Below, piece by piece: positions 23,614-32,833 of a DNA stretch of 64,000 nt. The translations under genes were made by a program, and so were the position numbers. Position 1 is the stretch's first letter; each line of letters opens with the position of its first letter. The notes beneath the pieces are model-generated. The model was not told the origin of the DNA and searched no databases. It was given only the letters and a program-made list of their open reading frames with translations. The stretch comes from Aquarana catesbeiana (lineage: Eukaryota; Chordata; Amphibia; Anura; Ranidae), in the NCBI RefSeq assembly GCF_042186555.1, contig NC_133334.1:22367901-22431900 (forward strand), read 5' to 3'.

Positions 23614-23836
23614 GTTTAGGGGGAAATTACTTTTTCACATAAAGCCAGGCAGGTTTGGACAACTTTTTTTTGCCTTAATTAATGAAACCATCATTTAAAA
23701 ACTGAATTTTGTATTTACTTGGGTTATCTTTCTGTAATAATAATAAAATTTGTTTGATGATCTGAGTCATTTAAGTGTGACAAATATGCAAAAAATAAAA
23801 ATCAGAAAGGGGCAAATACTTTTTCACACAGCTGTA

Positions 23837-24164
23837 CAAAGTAATCCAACTGTACTGGGTTTTTTTTTTTAAGGTAACTGTGGTGCTAATATTTCTTTTT
23901 TTAATTAGTCGCAGGCCCTTCGTGTTGGGTTATATTAATGAAAATCTGTTACATAAATGAGTTTTACCTTTTATTCCTTCATCCCCTCCAATGTAATATG
24001 TGACATTTCTGAACCACATTCACTTGTGATCTGCTCCTCCTATCTTCCTCTCCTAGATGTTGGACCTACAGGACCATGGAAAGGTTTCCAGCCCCAGGGG
24101 TCGTGGCTTCAGAAGTACTGGAAGAAGGAGTGGGGATGTTACTAAACACAATGCCTTTTAGGAT

Positions 24165-24199
<35 letters not shown>

Positions 24200-24332
24200 G
24201 AGAAAGTAGACTTGGCCTTTAATGGCTTACTGTGTCAAAAAAAGACCTGAATTTCCAAACATCTGCCGAAGGGTAAAAGTTGAGAGTGCCACAAGTTTAT
24301 AATTACCCAGTATAGATTTATTATTCTAGATA
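23837..24332. other. No gene recognised; poly-T tract
   Basis: A splice-acceptor-like CTTCCTCTCCTAG ends at 24056, followed by a short open stretch (GATGTTGGACCTACAGG...), but there is no supporting downstream structure. A run of T fills 24168-24198. Confidence 0.3.
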
Positions 24333-24736
24333 CAGTGCCTTGAAAAAATGATTCATACATCTTGAAATTTCCCACATTTTTGTCATGTTACAACCAAAAA
24401 CGTAATTGTATTTTATTGGGATTTTATGTGATCGACCAACACAAAGTGGCACATAATTGTGAAGAGGAAGGAAAATGATAAATGGTTTTCAAAAATGTTT
24501 ACAAATAAATGTGAAAAGTGTGGGGGGGGGGGGTACATTTGTATGGCGCCCCCCGGAGTCAATACTTTGTAGAACCCCCTTTCGCTGCAATTACAGCTGC
24601 AAGTCTTTTTGGGGATGTCTCTACCAGCTTTGCACATCTAGAGAGGGACATTTTTGCCCATTCTTCTTTTTCATCCAATCTGACAGGGTTTGAGATATTC
24701 TGCAGAGCGTCTGTGAACAGCAATTTTCAAGTCTTG

Positions 24737-25303
24737 TCACAGATTCTCAATGTGATTTAGATCTGGACTTTGACTGGGCCATTCTAACACATGAATATGC
24801 TTTGATCTAAACCATTCCATTGTAGCTCTGGCTGTATGTTTAGGGTCGTTGTCCTGCTGGAAGGGGAACCTCTGCCCCAGTCTTAGGTTTTTTTTTGCAG
24901 AGTGTTTGTTTTCTGCCACACATAGCGTTTTGCTTTTAGGCAAAAAAAGTTTAATTTTGGTCTGACCAGAGCACCTTCTTCCACATGTTTGCTGTGTCCT
25001 CCACATGTCTTCTCACAAACTGCAGACAGGACTTCTTATGACTTTTTTTCAACAATGTCTTTCTTCTTGTCACTCTTCCATAAAGGGCAGATTTGTGGAG
25101 AACACGACTAATAGTTGTCCTGTGGACAGATTCTCCCACCTGAGCTGTGGATCTCTGCAGCTCCTCCAGAGTTACCATGGACCTCTTGGCTCTTCTCTGA
25201 TGAATGCTCTCCTTGCCCGGCCGGTCAGTTTAGGTGGGCGGTCATGTCTTGGTAGGTTTGCAGTTGTGCCATACTCTTTCCATTTTCCGATGATGGATTG
25301 AAC
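24737..25303 (-). pseudogene. Tc1-like transposase, internally deleted and frameshifted
   Basis: The N-terminal part (24951-25178: EELQRSTAQVGESVHRTTIS) and C-terminal part (24737-25006: QQDNDPKHTARATMEW, PDLNHIENL) are recognisable. Compared with the copy at 56204-57020, about 60 residues around the GGG..ML.. motif are missing between 24888 and 24905. WSDQ replaces WSDET. It is non-functional. Confidence 0.85.
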
Positions 25304-25369
25304 AGTGCTCCGTGAGATGTTCAAAGCTTCGAAATTTTTTTTTTTTTTTACAACCTAACCCTGCTTTAA

Positions 25370-26341
25370 CCACTTCAGCCCCGGAAGAATTTACCCCCTT
25401 CCTGACCAGAGCACTTTTTGTGATTCGGCATTGCGTCGCTTTACCTGACAATTGCGCGGTCGTGCGATGTGGCTCCCAAACAAAATTGACGTCTTTTTTT
25501 TCCCCACAAATAGAGCTTTCTTATGGTGGTATTTGATCACCCCTGCGCTTTTTATTTTTTGCGCTATAATAAAAAAAAAGCAACAATTTTGAAAAAAACG
25601 CATTATTTTTTACTTTTTGCTATAATAAAGATACCCCAAAAATATATAGAAAAAACTATTTTTTCCTCAGTTTAGGCCGATACGCATTCTTCTACATATT
25701 TTTGGTAAAAAAAAAAAAAATCGCAATAAGCGATTATTGATCAGTTTGCGCAAAAGTTATAGCGTTTACAAAATAGGGGATAGTTTTATGACATTTTTAT
25801 TAATATATATTTTTTTTAAATGGCGGCGATCAGCGATTTTTATTGTGACTGCAACATTATGGCGGACACATCGGACATTTTTGACACATTTTTGGGACCA
25901 TTGTCATTTATACAGCAATCAGTGCTTTACAAATGCACCGATTCCTGTGTAAATGACACTGACAGTGAAGGGGTTAACCACTAGGTGGCAGTGTAGGGGT
26001 TAAGTTTGTCCTAGGGGCGTGTTTCTAACTGTAGGGGGGGAGGGGCTGTGTGTGACACGCCATTGATCTCTGCTCCGATGACAGGGAGCAGAGAACAGTG
26101 ACAGTGTCACTAGGCAGAACGGGGAGATGCTTGTTTACATTAGCATCTCCCCGTTCTTCCTCCCCATGAGGCGATCGCAGGTATCCCCACAGCAATCGAG
26201 TCCGCGGGACCCGCAACCCGGCTCACGGAGCTTGCCGTGGGCGCGCGCGCCCGCTGGCCGCCTCTTATAGGGGAACGTACAGGTACGTGATTCTGCCTGT
26301 ACGTGCCCTTCTGCCGCAGTATATCTGCGGTTGTCAAGCGG
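25370..26341 (+). mobile_element. TTAA element with verified empty site
   Basis: TTAA at 25366-25369 and 26342-26345 flank CCACTTCAGCCCCGGAAG and, inverted, CCGCTTGACAACCGCAG. The related Tc1 at 55869-57444 has the uninterrupted sequence (CTGCTTTATACTTCTCC at 57055), proving an insertion of 972 bp plus one TTAA. The body carries the GCGCGGTCGTGCGATG and TTTTTTGCGCTATAA blocks of the family. No transposase is encoded. Confidence 0.92.
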
Positions 26342-26758
26342 TTAAACTTCTCCACAACTTTATCCCTGACCTGTCTCGTGTGTTCCTTGGCCTTCATGAT
26401 GCTGTTTGTTCACTAAGGTTCTCTAACAAACCTCTGAGGGCTTCACAGAACAGCTGTATCTATACTGAGATTACATTACACACAGGTGGACTCTATTTAC
26501 TAATTAGGTGACTTCTGAAGGCAATTGGTTCCACTAGATTTTAGTTAGGGGTATTGGAGTAGAGGGGGCTGAATACAAATGCCCCCCCCCCACACACATT
26601 TATTTGTAAAACATTTATCATTTTCCTTCAACTTCAAAGTGCCACCTGGTGTTGGTCTATCACATAAAATCCGAATTAAATACATTCATGTTTTTGGTTG
26701 TAACATGACAAAATGTGAAAAATTCCAAGGGGTGTGAATACTTTTTCAAGCCACTGTA

Positions 26759-27300
26759 AGTGGTCACCAAACTGTGGCCTGCAGTCCTTTCCTTGCCTTT
26801 ATCTGGCCCCTGGGGCTCTCCTCCTCCCACTGACACCGAAGATGGAGCTCTATTTCCCCAACTGACACCAAAAAGGGGGCACTATTCCTCTGACTGACAC
26901 CAAAGATGGGGCACTATTCCTTTTAATGACACCATTGTTTAGGCACTACTCTTCCCACTGACACAAACCATGGGGCACTATTTCTCCCACTTCACCAACA
27001 ATAAGGCATATTTCCGCACACTGATGTAATCAATGAAAAACTATTACCCCCACTGACACTAAAGGGAGGGCACAATTCCTTTTACTGATACCAATGAAGG
27101 GGCACTATTCCTCCCACTGACACCAACCATGGGGCATTATTCGCACATTTTTTTTTTTAACTATCACTGACCACCAAGCCTGAGGCACTGATTAATCTTA
27201 CTGACACTGGTGAATTCTCTACTCCTGTTGACTACAGTCCAGACCCCCTAAAGTCTGAAGGACAGTAAAATTACCCTTTATTTAGACGATTTGGAGATCT
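26759..27300. mobile_element. hAT-like element with internal minisatellite
   Basis: It opens with AGTGGTCACCAAACTGTGGCC and closes with CTAAAGTCTGAAGGACAGTAAAA and GATTTGGAGATC, the same frame as 27491-27958. Between lie about 10 divergent 34-bp units of CACTGACACCAAAGATGGGG plus CACTATTCCTCC (26830-27180). No transposase is visible. Confidence 0.65.
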
Positions 27301-27331
27301 ATGTTCTAGATAAAATATTAGATGGCAAGGT

Positions 27332-27367
27332 CAATGCATTTTAGGGGATCACAACTCCTTCACCAGG
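27332..27367 (-). ncRNA. Degenerate hammerhead-ribozyme-like motif
   Basis: The minus strand reads CCTGGTGA, AGGAG...ATCCCCT, AAAA, then TGCATTGACC. It aligns with CUGANGA, stem II, GAAA and CGCGUUG, where the last block looks CpG-decayed (CG to TG and CA). The A-to-G change in CUGA and the loss of the GAAA guanine predict inactivity. Confidence 0.4.
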
Positions 27368-27434
27368 GCTTGTGTTGGCAGGAAATTTTGGGGAATGTGA
27401 ACAAAGGATTAGAATGATGACATAATAGAAATTT

Positions 27435-27463
27435 CCTAAAGAGAGGACCCCAAAACGCGTTGG
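27435..27463 (+). ncRNA. Degenerate hammerhead-ribozyme-like motif
   Basis: The plus strand reads CCTAAAGAGAGG, CCCC, AAAA, CGCGTTGG. This fits CUGANGA, a short stem II, GAAA and the minimal stem III plus cleavage site (CGCGUU). Two core Gs are A, one in a CpG context, so it is probably dead. Confidence 0.42.
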
Positions 27464-27490
27464 CTTTACCTACTGATCTTTTATCTAGAT

Positions 27491-27958
27491 CAGTGGTCTC
27501 CAAACTGTGGCCCGGGGGCCTGATGTGGCACTTTGCTTGCTTTTAGCCTGCCCTTGGGGCACTATTTTCATCCACTAATAACAACACTGGGGAATTCCTC
27601 CCACTGACACCAAAGATGGGGCACAATTCCTCCCAATGACGCCAAAGATGGGGCACAATTCCTCCCAATGACGCCAATGATAGGCTACTATACCTCCCAC
27701 TGACAATATTGGGGCATGGTATATTCCCTCTGACATTGGGACCTTTTTTACTCCCAACACGGAAGAGGAATGTCACCAGCACACCATTGGTCTCCAAAAA
27801 ATGGGTCCAAAGCATTATTCAGCAATCACATCATTACAGCAACTTTTCGGAGTCTCTCAGGACCCCTTCATCAGGACGTCTGCTCCCAATGCCCACAGTC
27901 CGGCCCCCCTTAAGTCTGAAGAACAGTAAAGCGCCCCTATGTTTAGAAAATTGGAGAC
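27491..27958. mobile_element. hAT-like element with internal minisatellite
   Basis: It opens with CAGTGGTCTCCAAACTGTGG and closes with TTAAGTCTGAAGAACAGTAA and AAATTGGAGACCCC, inverted ends of the same class as 11719. The left flank ATCTAGAT and right flank CTAGACCTAGAT are similar but not exact. It holds three or four 34-bp minisatellite units (27590-27720) and a foreign piece (about 27765-27880) with a hammerhead-like motif. Confidence 0.65.
27841..27875 (-). ncRNA. Hammerhead-like motif with intact core boxes
   Basis: The minus strand reads CCTGATGA, then GGGGTC, loop CTGAGA, GACTCC, then GAAA. The stem II can form six pairs (one G-U) with one extra A at its base. Both CUGAUGA and GAAA boxes are intact, but the usual CGCGUU stem III/cleavage block is replaced by AGTTGC. 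This is the best-preserved stem II in the window. Confidence 0.4.
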
Positions 27959-28010
27959 CCCCTAGACCTAGATGAATAAACCTATACTGGACTACTTATA
28001 TTCTTTACAC

Positions 28011-28169
28011 CCGGGATATGCAATTAGCGGACCTCCAGCTGTTGCAAAACTACAAGTCCCATCATGCCTCTGCCTCTGGATGTCAGGCTTGTGGCTGTCA
28101 GAGTCTTGCTATGCCTCATGGGATTTGTAGTTCTGCAACAGCTGGAGGTCCGCTAATTGCATATCCCTG
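28011..28169. mobile_element. Palindromic hAT MITE with perfect 8-bp target duplication
   Basis: CTTTACAC flanks the element at 28003-28010 and 28170-28177. The arms, GGATATGCAATTAGCGGACC and its inverse, are about 60 bp and nearly perfect, so the whole 159 bp can fold into a hairpin. Each arm has an ACTACAA(G/A)TCCCAT motif. Confidence 0.92.
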
Positions 28170-28259
28170 CTTTACACTTTCTTTGGATTGCTTTGGGGAC
28201 CCATGAACCCAACCCATATGGTACAGAGCTGTCCCTCAAGCTGGGAGATTGCTCTAGAT

Positions 28260-28395
28260 CAGTGATGGTGAACCTTGGCACCCCAGATCTTTTGGAACTA
28301 CATTTCCCATGATGCTCATGCACTCTGTAGTGTAGTTGAGTATCATGGGAAATGTAGTTCCAAAACATCTGGGGTGCCAAGGTTCGCCATCACTG
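28260..28395. mobile_element. Palindromic hAT MITE with perfect 8-bp target duplication
   Basis: CTCTAGAT flanks the 136-bp element at 28252-28259 and 28396-28403. Its ends are CAGTGATGG and CCATCACTG. The arms carry ACTACATTTCCCATGATGC and its inverse. It is a different sequence from 28011-28169 but the same architecture, 90 bp away. Confidence 0.94.
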
Positions 28396-28403
28396 CTCTA
28401 GAT

Positions 28404-29506
28404 CATTGCGTCCCATGCTCCATCAGCACCCATTTTGAAGTATCTGCAGAAGAATAATCTCCATCTGACTCTTCCAGGTGTGTCGGAAGCCTGGTGTCCC
28501 CGCTGCTCTCTGCGATTCCATCCACCAGCCCCTACGTCACTACTGAGTCCTGGAGCCACCGAGCACAGCAGAGGAGTGTTGGCTTCAAGAGTCGTAGATC
28601 TTGAAGAGGGGAGATCGGGGTCAAGGATTAAGCACCATCTTTTGTAGGCAACTTTCCAAAGCCAATGTTTTGTTAAGAGTTGCTTTACTGGATGCCACCT
28701 GTCAGTTGCTGTCCTCTCGTGCTCCTTTTGTTTAGAGTCAAAACTTTATGGACACCCCGAGGGCTAAGACACAATAAACTAGGTGTAGGTGTATCTCCTG
28801 CCAATGAACCAATTGGAGTACCTCTTGTAAATACCTAACCAGCAAATTAATCATTGTATTGAATGAGAGCGGAAAAAAAGATGCTGTTTTATGACCTGTA
28901 ATTAATACATAAACTGGGGGCACGGGTAGGACTAATCTTACTGCAAACACAAATATAAAGCCGAGTGCCAGTTCCTGGTTATTAATAGACGAGTGTCTGA
29001 GAGTACGGGACGGATTGGACCCCTGGCCTCCCTCCTCCATACCTGAACAGGGAGGATTGACAGTTCTGGTCAGGCCAGAAAACATTCATCTTAATTCCAA
29101 GAATAATCATGGGCTTTATCTGCCTTCCCGATCTGCCATAATTTTCATCTCATGGCTGAACAATGGCAATTGTTATAGCTTAGTGAATTTACGGCTATTG
29201 TGAGGCAGCTGGATTAGGCATGGGCACCATCAACCACGTCTGGCCCAAAGTGTACCCGTGCTGGTGTTAAAAGTTATTAAGCTGTGACTTGTGTTATAGC
29301 ACAACCTCGACCCTCCTTTTCAGTTGGCATAGAATTGTGTTATTCTCGGAATATTGCCCATGTATGTCTAGGGCAGGCGTAGCGCATTTAATTTTACAGC
29401 GGGCCGCATCAGCATTCTGGTTGCCCTCAAAGGGTCGGTTGTATCATCATATTAAATAATTGTCTTTGTATTTGATGGGTACTGGTTTTAGTAATAAAAT
29501 AAGAAT
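28404..29506. other. Largely unassigned sequence
   Basis: 28430-28660 is moderately GC-rich and looks unique, with no supported exon. 28736-29000 includes CAAAACTTTATGGACACCCC and a minus-strand frame I do not recognise. 29370-29450 (GGGCCGCATCAGCATTCTGG) resembles a dispersed repeat end. I see no convincing gene. Confidence 0.3.
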
Positions 29507-29935
29507 CAGTGGCGGCCACTCATACAGGACGCAGGGGCGCCGCGCCCGTAATCCATGCACCCGGCCCCTAATCTACATCTAATCGCAGGGCGCCGGACGC
29601 ATGGATTCTAATGTTTTGGGGTTTTTTTTGTTGTTTTTTCAAAGCACACGATTAGAACCTGAGGTTTTAATTGGCTTTAAAAAAAAGAGGGGGGGAGGGG
29701 GGGAGGGGGGGGGCACTGCGCCCGGAGCCCACCCAGTTGCGTGACATTAATGTTCGCTTATGTCTTCCTGTTTCTCCTCCCGGCGGGGCTCTGGAAGAAA
29801 CGCGGGGGGGGGGACCCGCCAAAGCAACAACCTGGATGGGGTGAGTGTGGGGCTGGCGAGCGATATGGGCGATCAAGTGACTGAGGGGGGGTGGAGTGAG
29901 CGGTTTGGGAGAGAGGGTTAGGGGCCAGGAGGTAG

Positions 29936-31001
29936 TTGCAATGTCAATGAGCAGACTCCAAGACTTCAACAGGAGGACAGCCATGCAGGGAAAGGCATCC
30001 AGCAAGACGCCACATTTGCATGTGTAGGTATGCTGTCTCCTATGGCAACAGTCTTTAACAGTTCCTAACACAAAGCGTAACAGTTCCTTTGCTTTCGCTA
30101 CAATCACTCCTTGTAGTTCTTCAGCCCACTGAGCTCTCAGTCTCTCTCACTAGACTAGATGATTCACTGCCACTTAATCCCTTGAGTTCCTCCAATCTTC
30201 ACAGTAGTATCTTCCTCAAGCGTCACTCCCGCCTCTCTGCTGGGTCCCTAGCTTGGCACTCTAGACACTTCTCAAGCGTCACCCCACTGGCCTGCTCGGT
30301 CCCTGGCTTGACACACAAGGCTACTCTGCAGGCATCTCCTCCGCTGGTTGGGTCCCTGGCTTGATACCTGCTGAAGTTTCCCGATTCTTCACCATCCCCG
30401 GTTGGTGAGAATACTGCTCCCGTATTTGCTTCAGCTACTCACTGTGGCTCCTGGTAATAAGTTGGTTGGTCCCTTACTGGCGGCAGCTTCCCCTCTACCT
30501 CCGACCACGACAGGTTCTCCGGCCGGCAGAACCGTCACTTCTGGTTGGACTGCAAGGCGCAATCCCAACCCTGCGCTGCTCTCTTGCTTCTGGATAGGCC
30601 CTCAGACAGCCTAGCAACCAGATATCCCCCTGGATAGGCCCCATCTCCGGCCTAGAAGCCCGGGCAATACAACACACGTCCACCCAGACAGCCGTCCAGG
30701 TAGAACAGAACCCCCAATCACCTGACTCCACCGATATATATAGGTTCTCCCAGCAGGCCAAGGGATTTAAGAAAACCCCTGCTCATTGGCTGGGATACCC
30801 CACATACCCATAATCTGTCCTTGCATTACCCTCCTCCATATATAATCTCACCAGGTACCCGGCCACCTAGCGGCAAAAGAGAGAAGTGCAGCAATTAGAG
30901 ACTTAGAGTGAAATCAATTGATCCTCAACAATTAGCCAAGGCAGCTATACCCGACAGGTATATTTAGGAGCAACCCTGCCTAAACTCCAGGGTGCTACAG
31001 T
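29936..31001 (-). mobile_element. Probable solo LTR of a retrotransposon
   Basis: Read on the minus strand, the sequence begins TGTAGCACCCTGGAG, has a TATA-like CTATATATATCGG at 30733-30745, and continues about 700 bp with internal repeats (CAAGCCAGGGACC, GTGACGCTTGAG). This layout resembles Ty3/gypsy-type LTRs of frogs. No internal gag or pol sequence adjoins it. A possible 4-bp duplication (AACT in that orientation) is ambiguous. Confidence 0.4.
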
Positions 31002-31739
31002 TACACAACCTATCACATTGCTATAATCTTTGTATATGGACTATAAACTGAAGGACTTATGAATAATAGTTGTGTAACGAATCATTTGGTTTTTCCATTA
31101 TTTCTTATGGGGAAACTCGCTTTGATATAAGAGTGCTTTGGATTACAAGCATGTTTCTGGAACGAATTATGCTCGTAATCCAAGGTTTTACCGTATACAT
31201 CATAATTACCAGATCCTCCGCTCCTCCCTGCAGCTGGACTGGTCCCCGCAGCTTCTGCACTTCTAGAATCCTGACGTCATCAAGACCAGAGCGGGGTGTC
31301 ATAGCCCTGCCTGGTTATAAGAACGCTGAGGGACAGTGCCCTGCTGGATCGGGGGGGGGGGGGGGCGGAGGATCAGATAAATTAAAGGGTTTCTCCTCTC
31401 CCTCGGACAAAATGTGCAATTAACCTTTGCAGCAGTGGCTGCTGGTACTCCAATTTTCTTACAGGGGGGGGGTTGACAAACAACACCCCCCCCCTCCGCC
31501 AGGTCCAGCACTTACCCCATCCAGGACGCGGCTTCCCTGGCTTCTGCTCTTGGCGAATCCCGTCCTAAGATCCTCCTCCTGTCCCGATTGGCCAGGAGGA
31601 GAAGCCAAAAGACAATAGCGAATATTGATTCCCTAATGTCACAAGTGGATGGGTTCTGTGCCTTGAGCCCAAACTTTTCTGAAGCCAATTAGAGCCTCAG
31701 GCTCTAATCGTGCTTCAAAATAAAAAAACTCCAAATGCC

Positions 31740-32065
31740 TACGCCCTGCATGGAGATTAGGGGGCGCCCTGCATGGGGATTAGGGGGCGGCACATGGAGA
31801 TTAGGGGGCGCCCTGCATGGAGATTAGGGGGCGCCCTGCATGGAGATTAGGGGGCACCCTGCATGGAGATTAGGGGGCGCCCTGCATGGGGATTAGGGGG
31901 CGGCACATGGAGATTAGGGGGCGCCCTGCATGGAGATTAGGGGGCGCCTTGCATGGGGATTAGGGGGCGGCACATGGAGATTAGGGGGCGCCCTGCATGG
32001 AGATTAGGGGGCGCCTTGCATGGAGATTAGGGGGCACCCTGCATGGAGATTAGGGGGCGGCGCCC
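31740..32065 (+). repeat. Minisatellite, 23-bp class unit, about 14 copies
   Basis: Units read GCATGGAGATTAGGGGGCG plus CCCT, with variants GGCACATGGAGATT and GCACCCT in recurring order. It lies in the right arm of the foldback; the left arm has only a single inverted unit near 29570, so the array expanded after the arms formed. Confidence 0.9.
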
Positions 32066-32301
32066 CTTATGGAACGGCCGCCACTGCAAAGGATTTTTTT
32101 TTTTTGGGGGGGTTTAAGGAAATTTTGCAAAGACAATGTGGGACATGACAAAGACACTTTGCAGCGAAAGCTGTTGGCCAAGTTTCATAGAAGCCAAAAC
32201 TGGTTAAGGATGGCCATAGAAGTTTTGAATCTTAGCCGAGATTTAAACCATGTATGGGCAGGCTGAATGTACCCAAATTGATCGATCAACTTGGGTACAA
32301 C

Positions 32302-32825
32302 CACTGGCGGCTGGTGTTTTTTTTTTTTTTTTTTTAGGGGGTACCACCCATCCCCCCCTCCCCAAGCGGCACCCACCCCCACGCTGTTTGCCAGTCAGTC
32401 CGGCACTTACCCCACCGTGGCGGGTGGCAGGCAGCGTTGGTGCAGCTGCTCGGTTCCCCGTCCTCTCCTCCATGGCCGCGTCCAGCTCCTCCCCCTAGGC
32501 GCTCAATAGGATCGCCTGTCCTTTCAGCCAATCGGGTGACCGGTGTCAAAACCCGCTTCCTGATTGGCCTGGGAGGAGGATCAGTGTTACAACAGCGAAT
32601 ATTGATTGTTGTATTACACCTGGGTGGGATCGGAGCACACTCTCTGCGACGACCCGAGCCCACCCTATATTGGAGCCTATTAGAGCTTCTGGCTCTAATC
32701 GGTGCTTCAAAAAAAAAACAGCCCCTCTCCGCATTGGAATCCATGCGCCGGTGTCCTGAAAGGGGGCCAGACGCATGAATAGGGGAGGCGGCGCCCATGT
32801 GCCCTTAATGGACGGGCCGCCCCTG
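32302..32825. mobile_element. hAT-type MITE with perfect 8-bp target duplication
   Basis: GGTACAAC flanks the 524-bp element at 32294-32301 and 32826-32833. The ends are CACTGGCGGCTGG and GGGCCGCCCCTG. The interior matches 17793-18293 (CCAATCGGGTGACC, AGAGCTTCTGGCTCTAATC). Confidence 0.88.
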
Positions 32826-32833
32826 GGTACAAC

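Larger units (their letters stand above)
21101..23834 (+). mobile_element. Tc1-like transposon carrying a TTAA element
   Basis: TA at 21099-21100 and 23835-23836 flank ends CAGTTGTGTGAAAGTATTTG and CAAATACTTTTTCACACAGCTG. The left inverted repeat is split near 21266 by the TTAA element 21269-22383 and resumes at 22388 (ACCTGCCTGGCCCTATGT). Without the insert the Tc1 is about 1.6 kb. Confidence 0.9.
24333..26756 (-). mobile_element. Tc1-like transposon carrying a TTAA element
   Basis: TA at 24331-24332 and 26757-26758 flank ends CAGTGCCTTGAAAAAATGAT and CTTTTTCAAGCCACTG. It is the same subfamily as 55869-57444. The TTAA element 25370-26341 lies inside; without it the Tc1 is about 1.45 kb because of an internal coding deletion. 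Confidence 0.92.
27303..27490. mobile_element. Inverted-repeat Penelope-like fragment with paired hammerhead-like ends
   Basis: TCTAGATAAAA at the left is inverted at the right as TTTTATCTAGA (27478-27488). Moving inward, both arms contain a hammerhead-like string pointing toward the outside: minus strand at 27332-27367 and plus strand at 27435-27463. Penelope-like elements are known to carry hammerheads in their terminal repeats; the assignment here is by motif only. Confidence 0.4.
29507..32086. mobile_element. Large foldback of the CAGTGGCGG hAT-like family
   Basis: The left end CAGTGGCGGCCAC and right end GGCCGCCACTG are inverted. The left arm (29507-29930) and right arm (31330-32086) carry the same interior in opposite orientation, including the AGAGCCTCAGGCTCTAATC region and TGGCCAGGAGGAGAAG. 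The flanks (ATAAGAAT and CAAAGGAT) match at 5 of 8 positions. The loop holds a probable LTR and another MITE (31070-31200). Confidence 0.65.

Noticed and set aside
23957..24145. Collagen-like peptide after a splice-acceptor-like site
   Set aside because: Too short, no repeating Gly-X-Y and no donor; probably chance.
28738..29085. 115-codon minus-strand frame
   Set aside because: No recognisable domain, start context or splice structure; left as unassigned.
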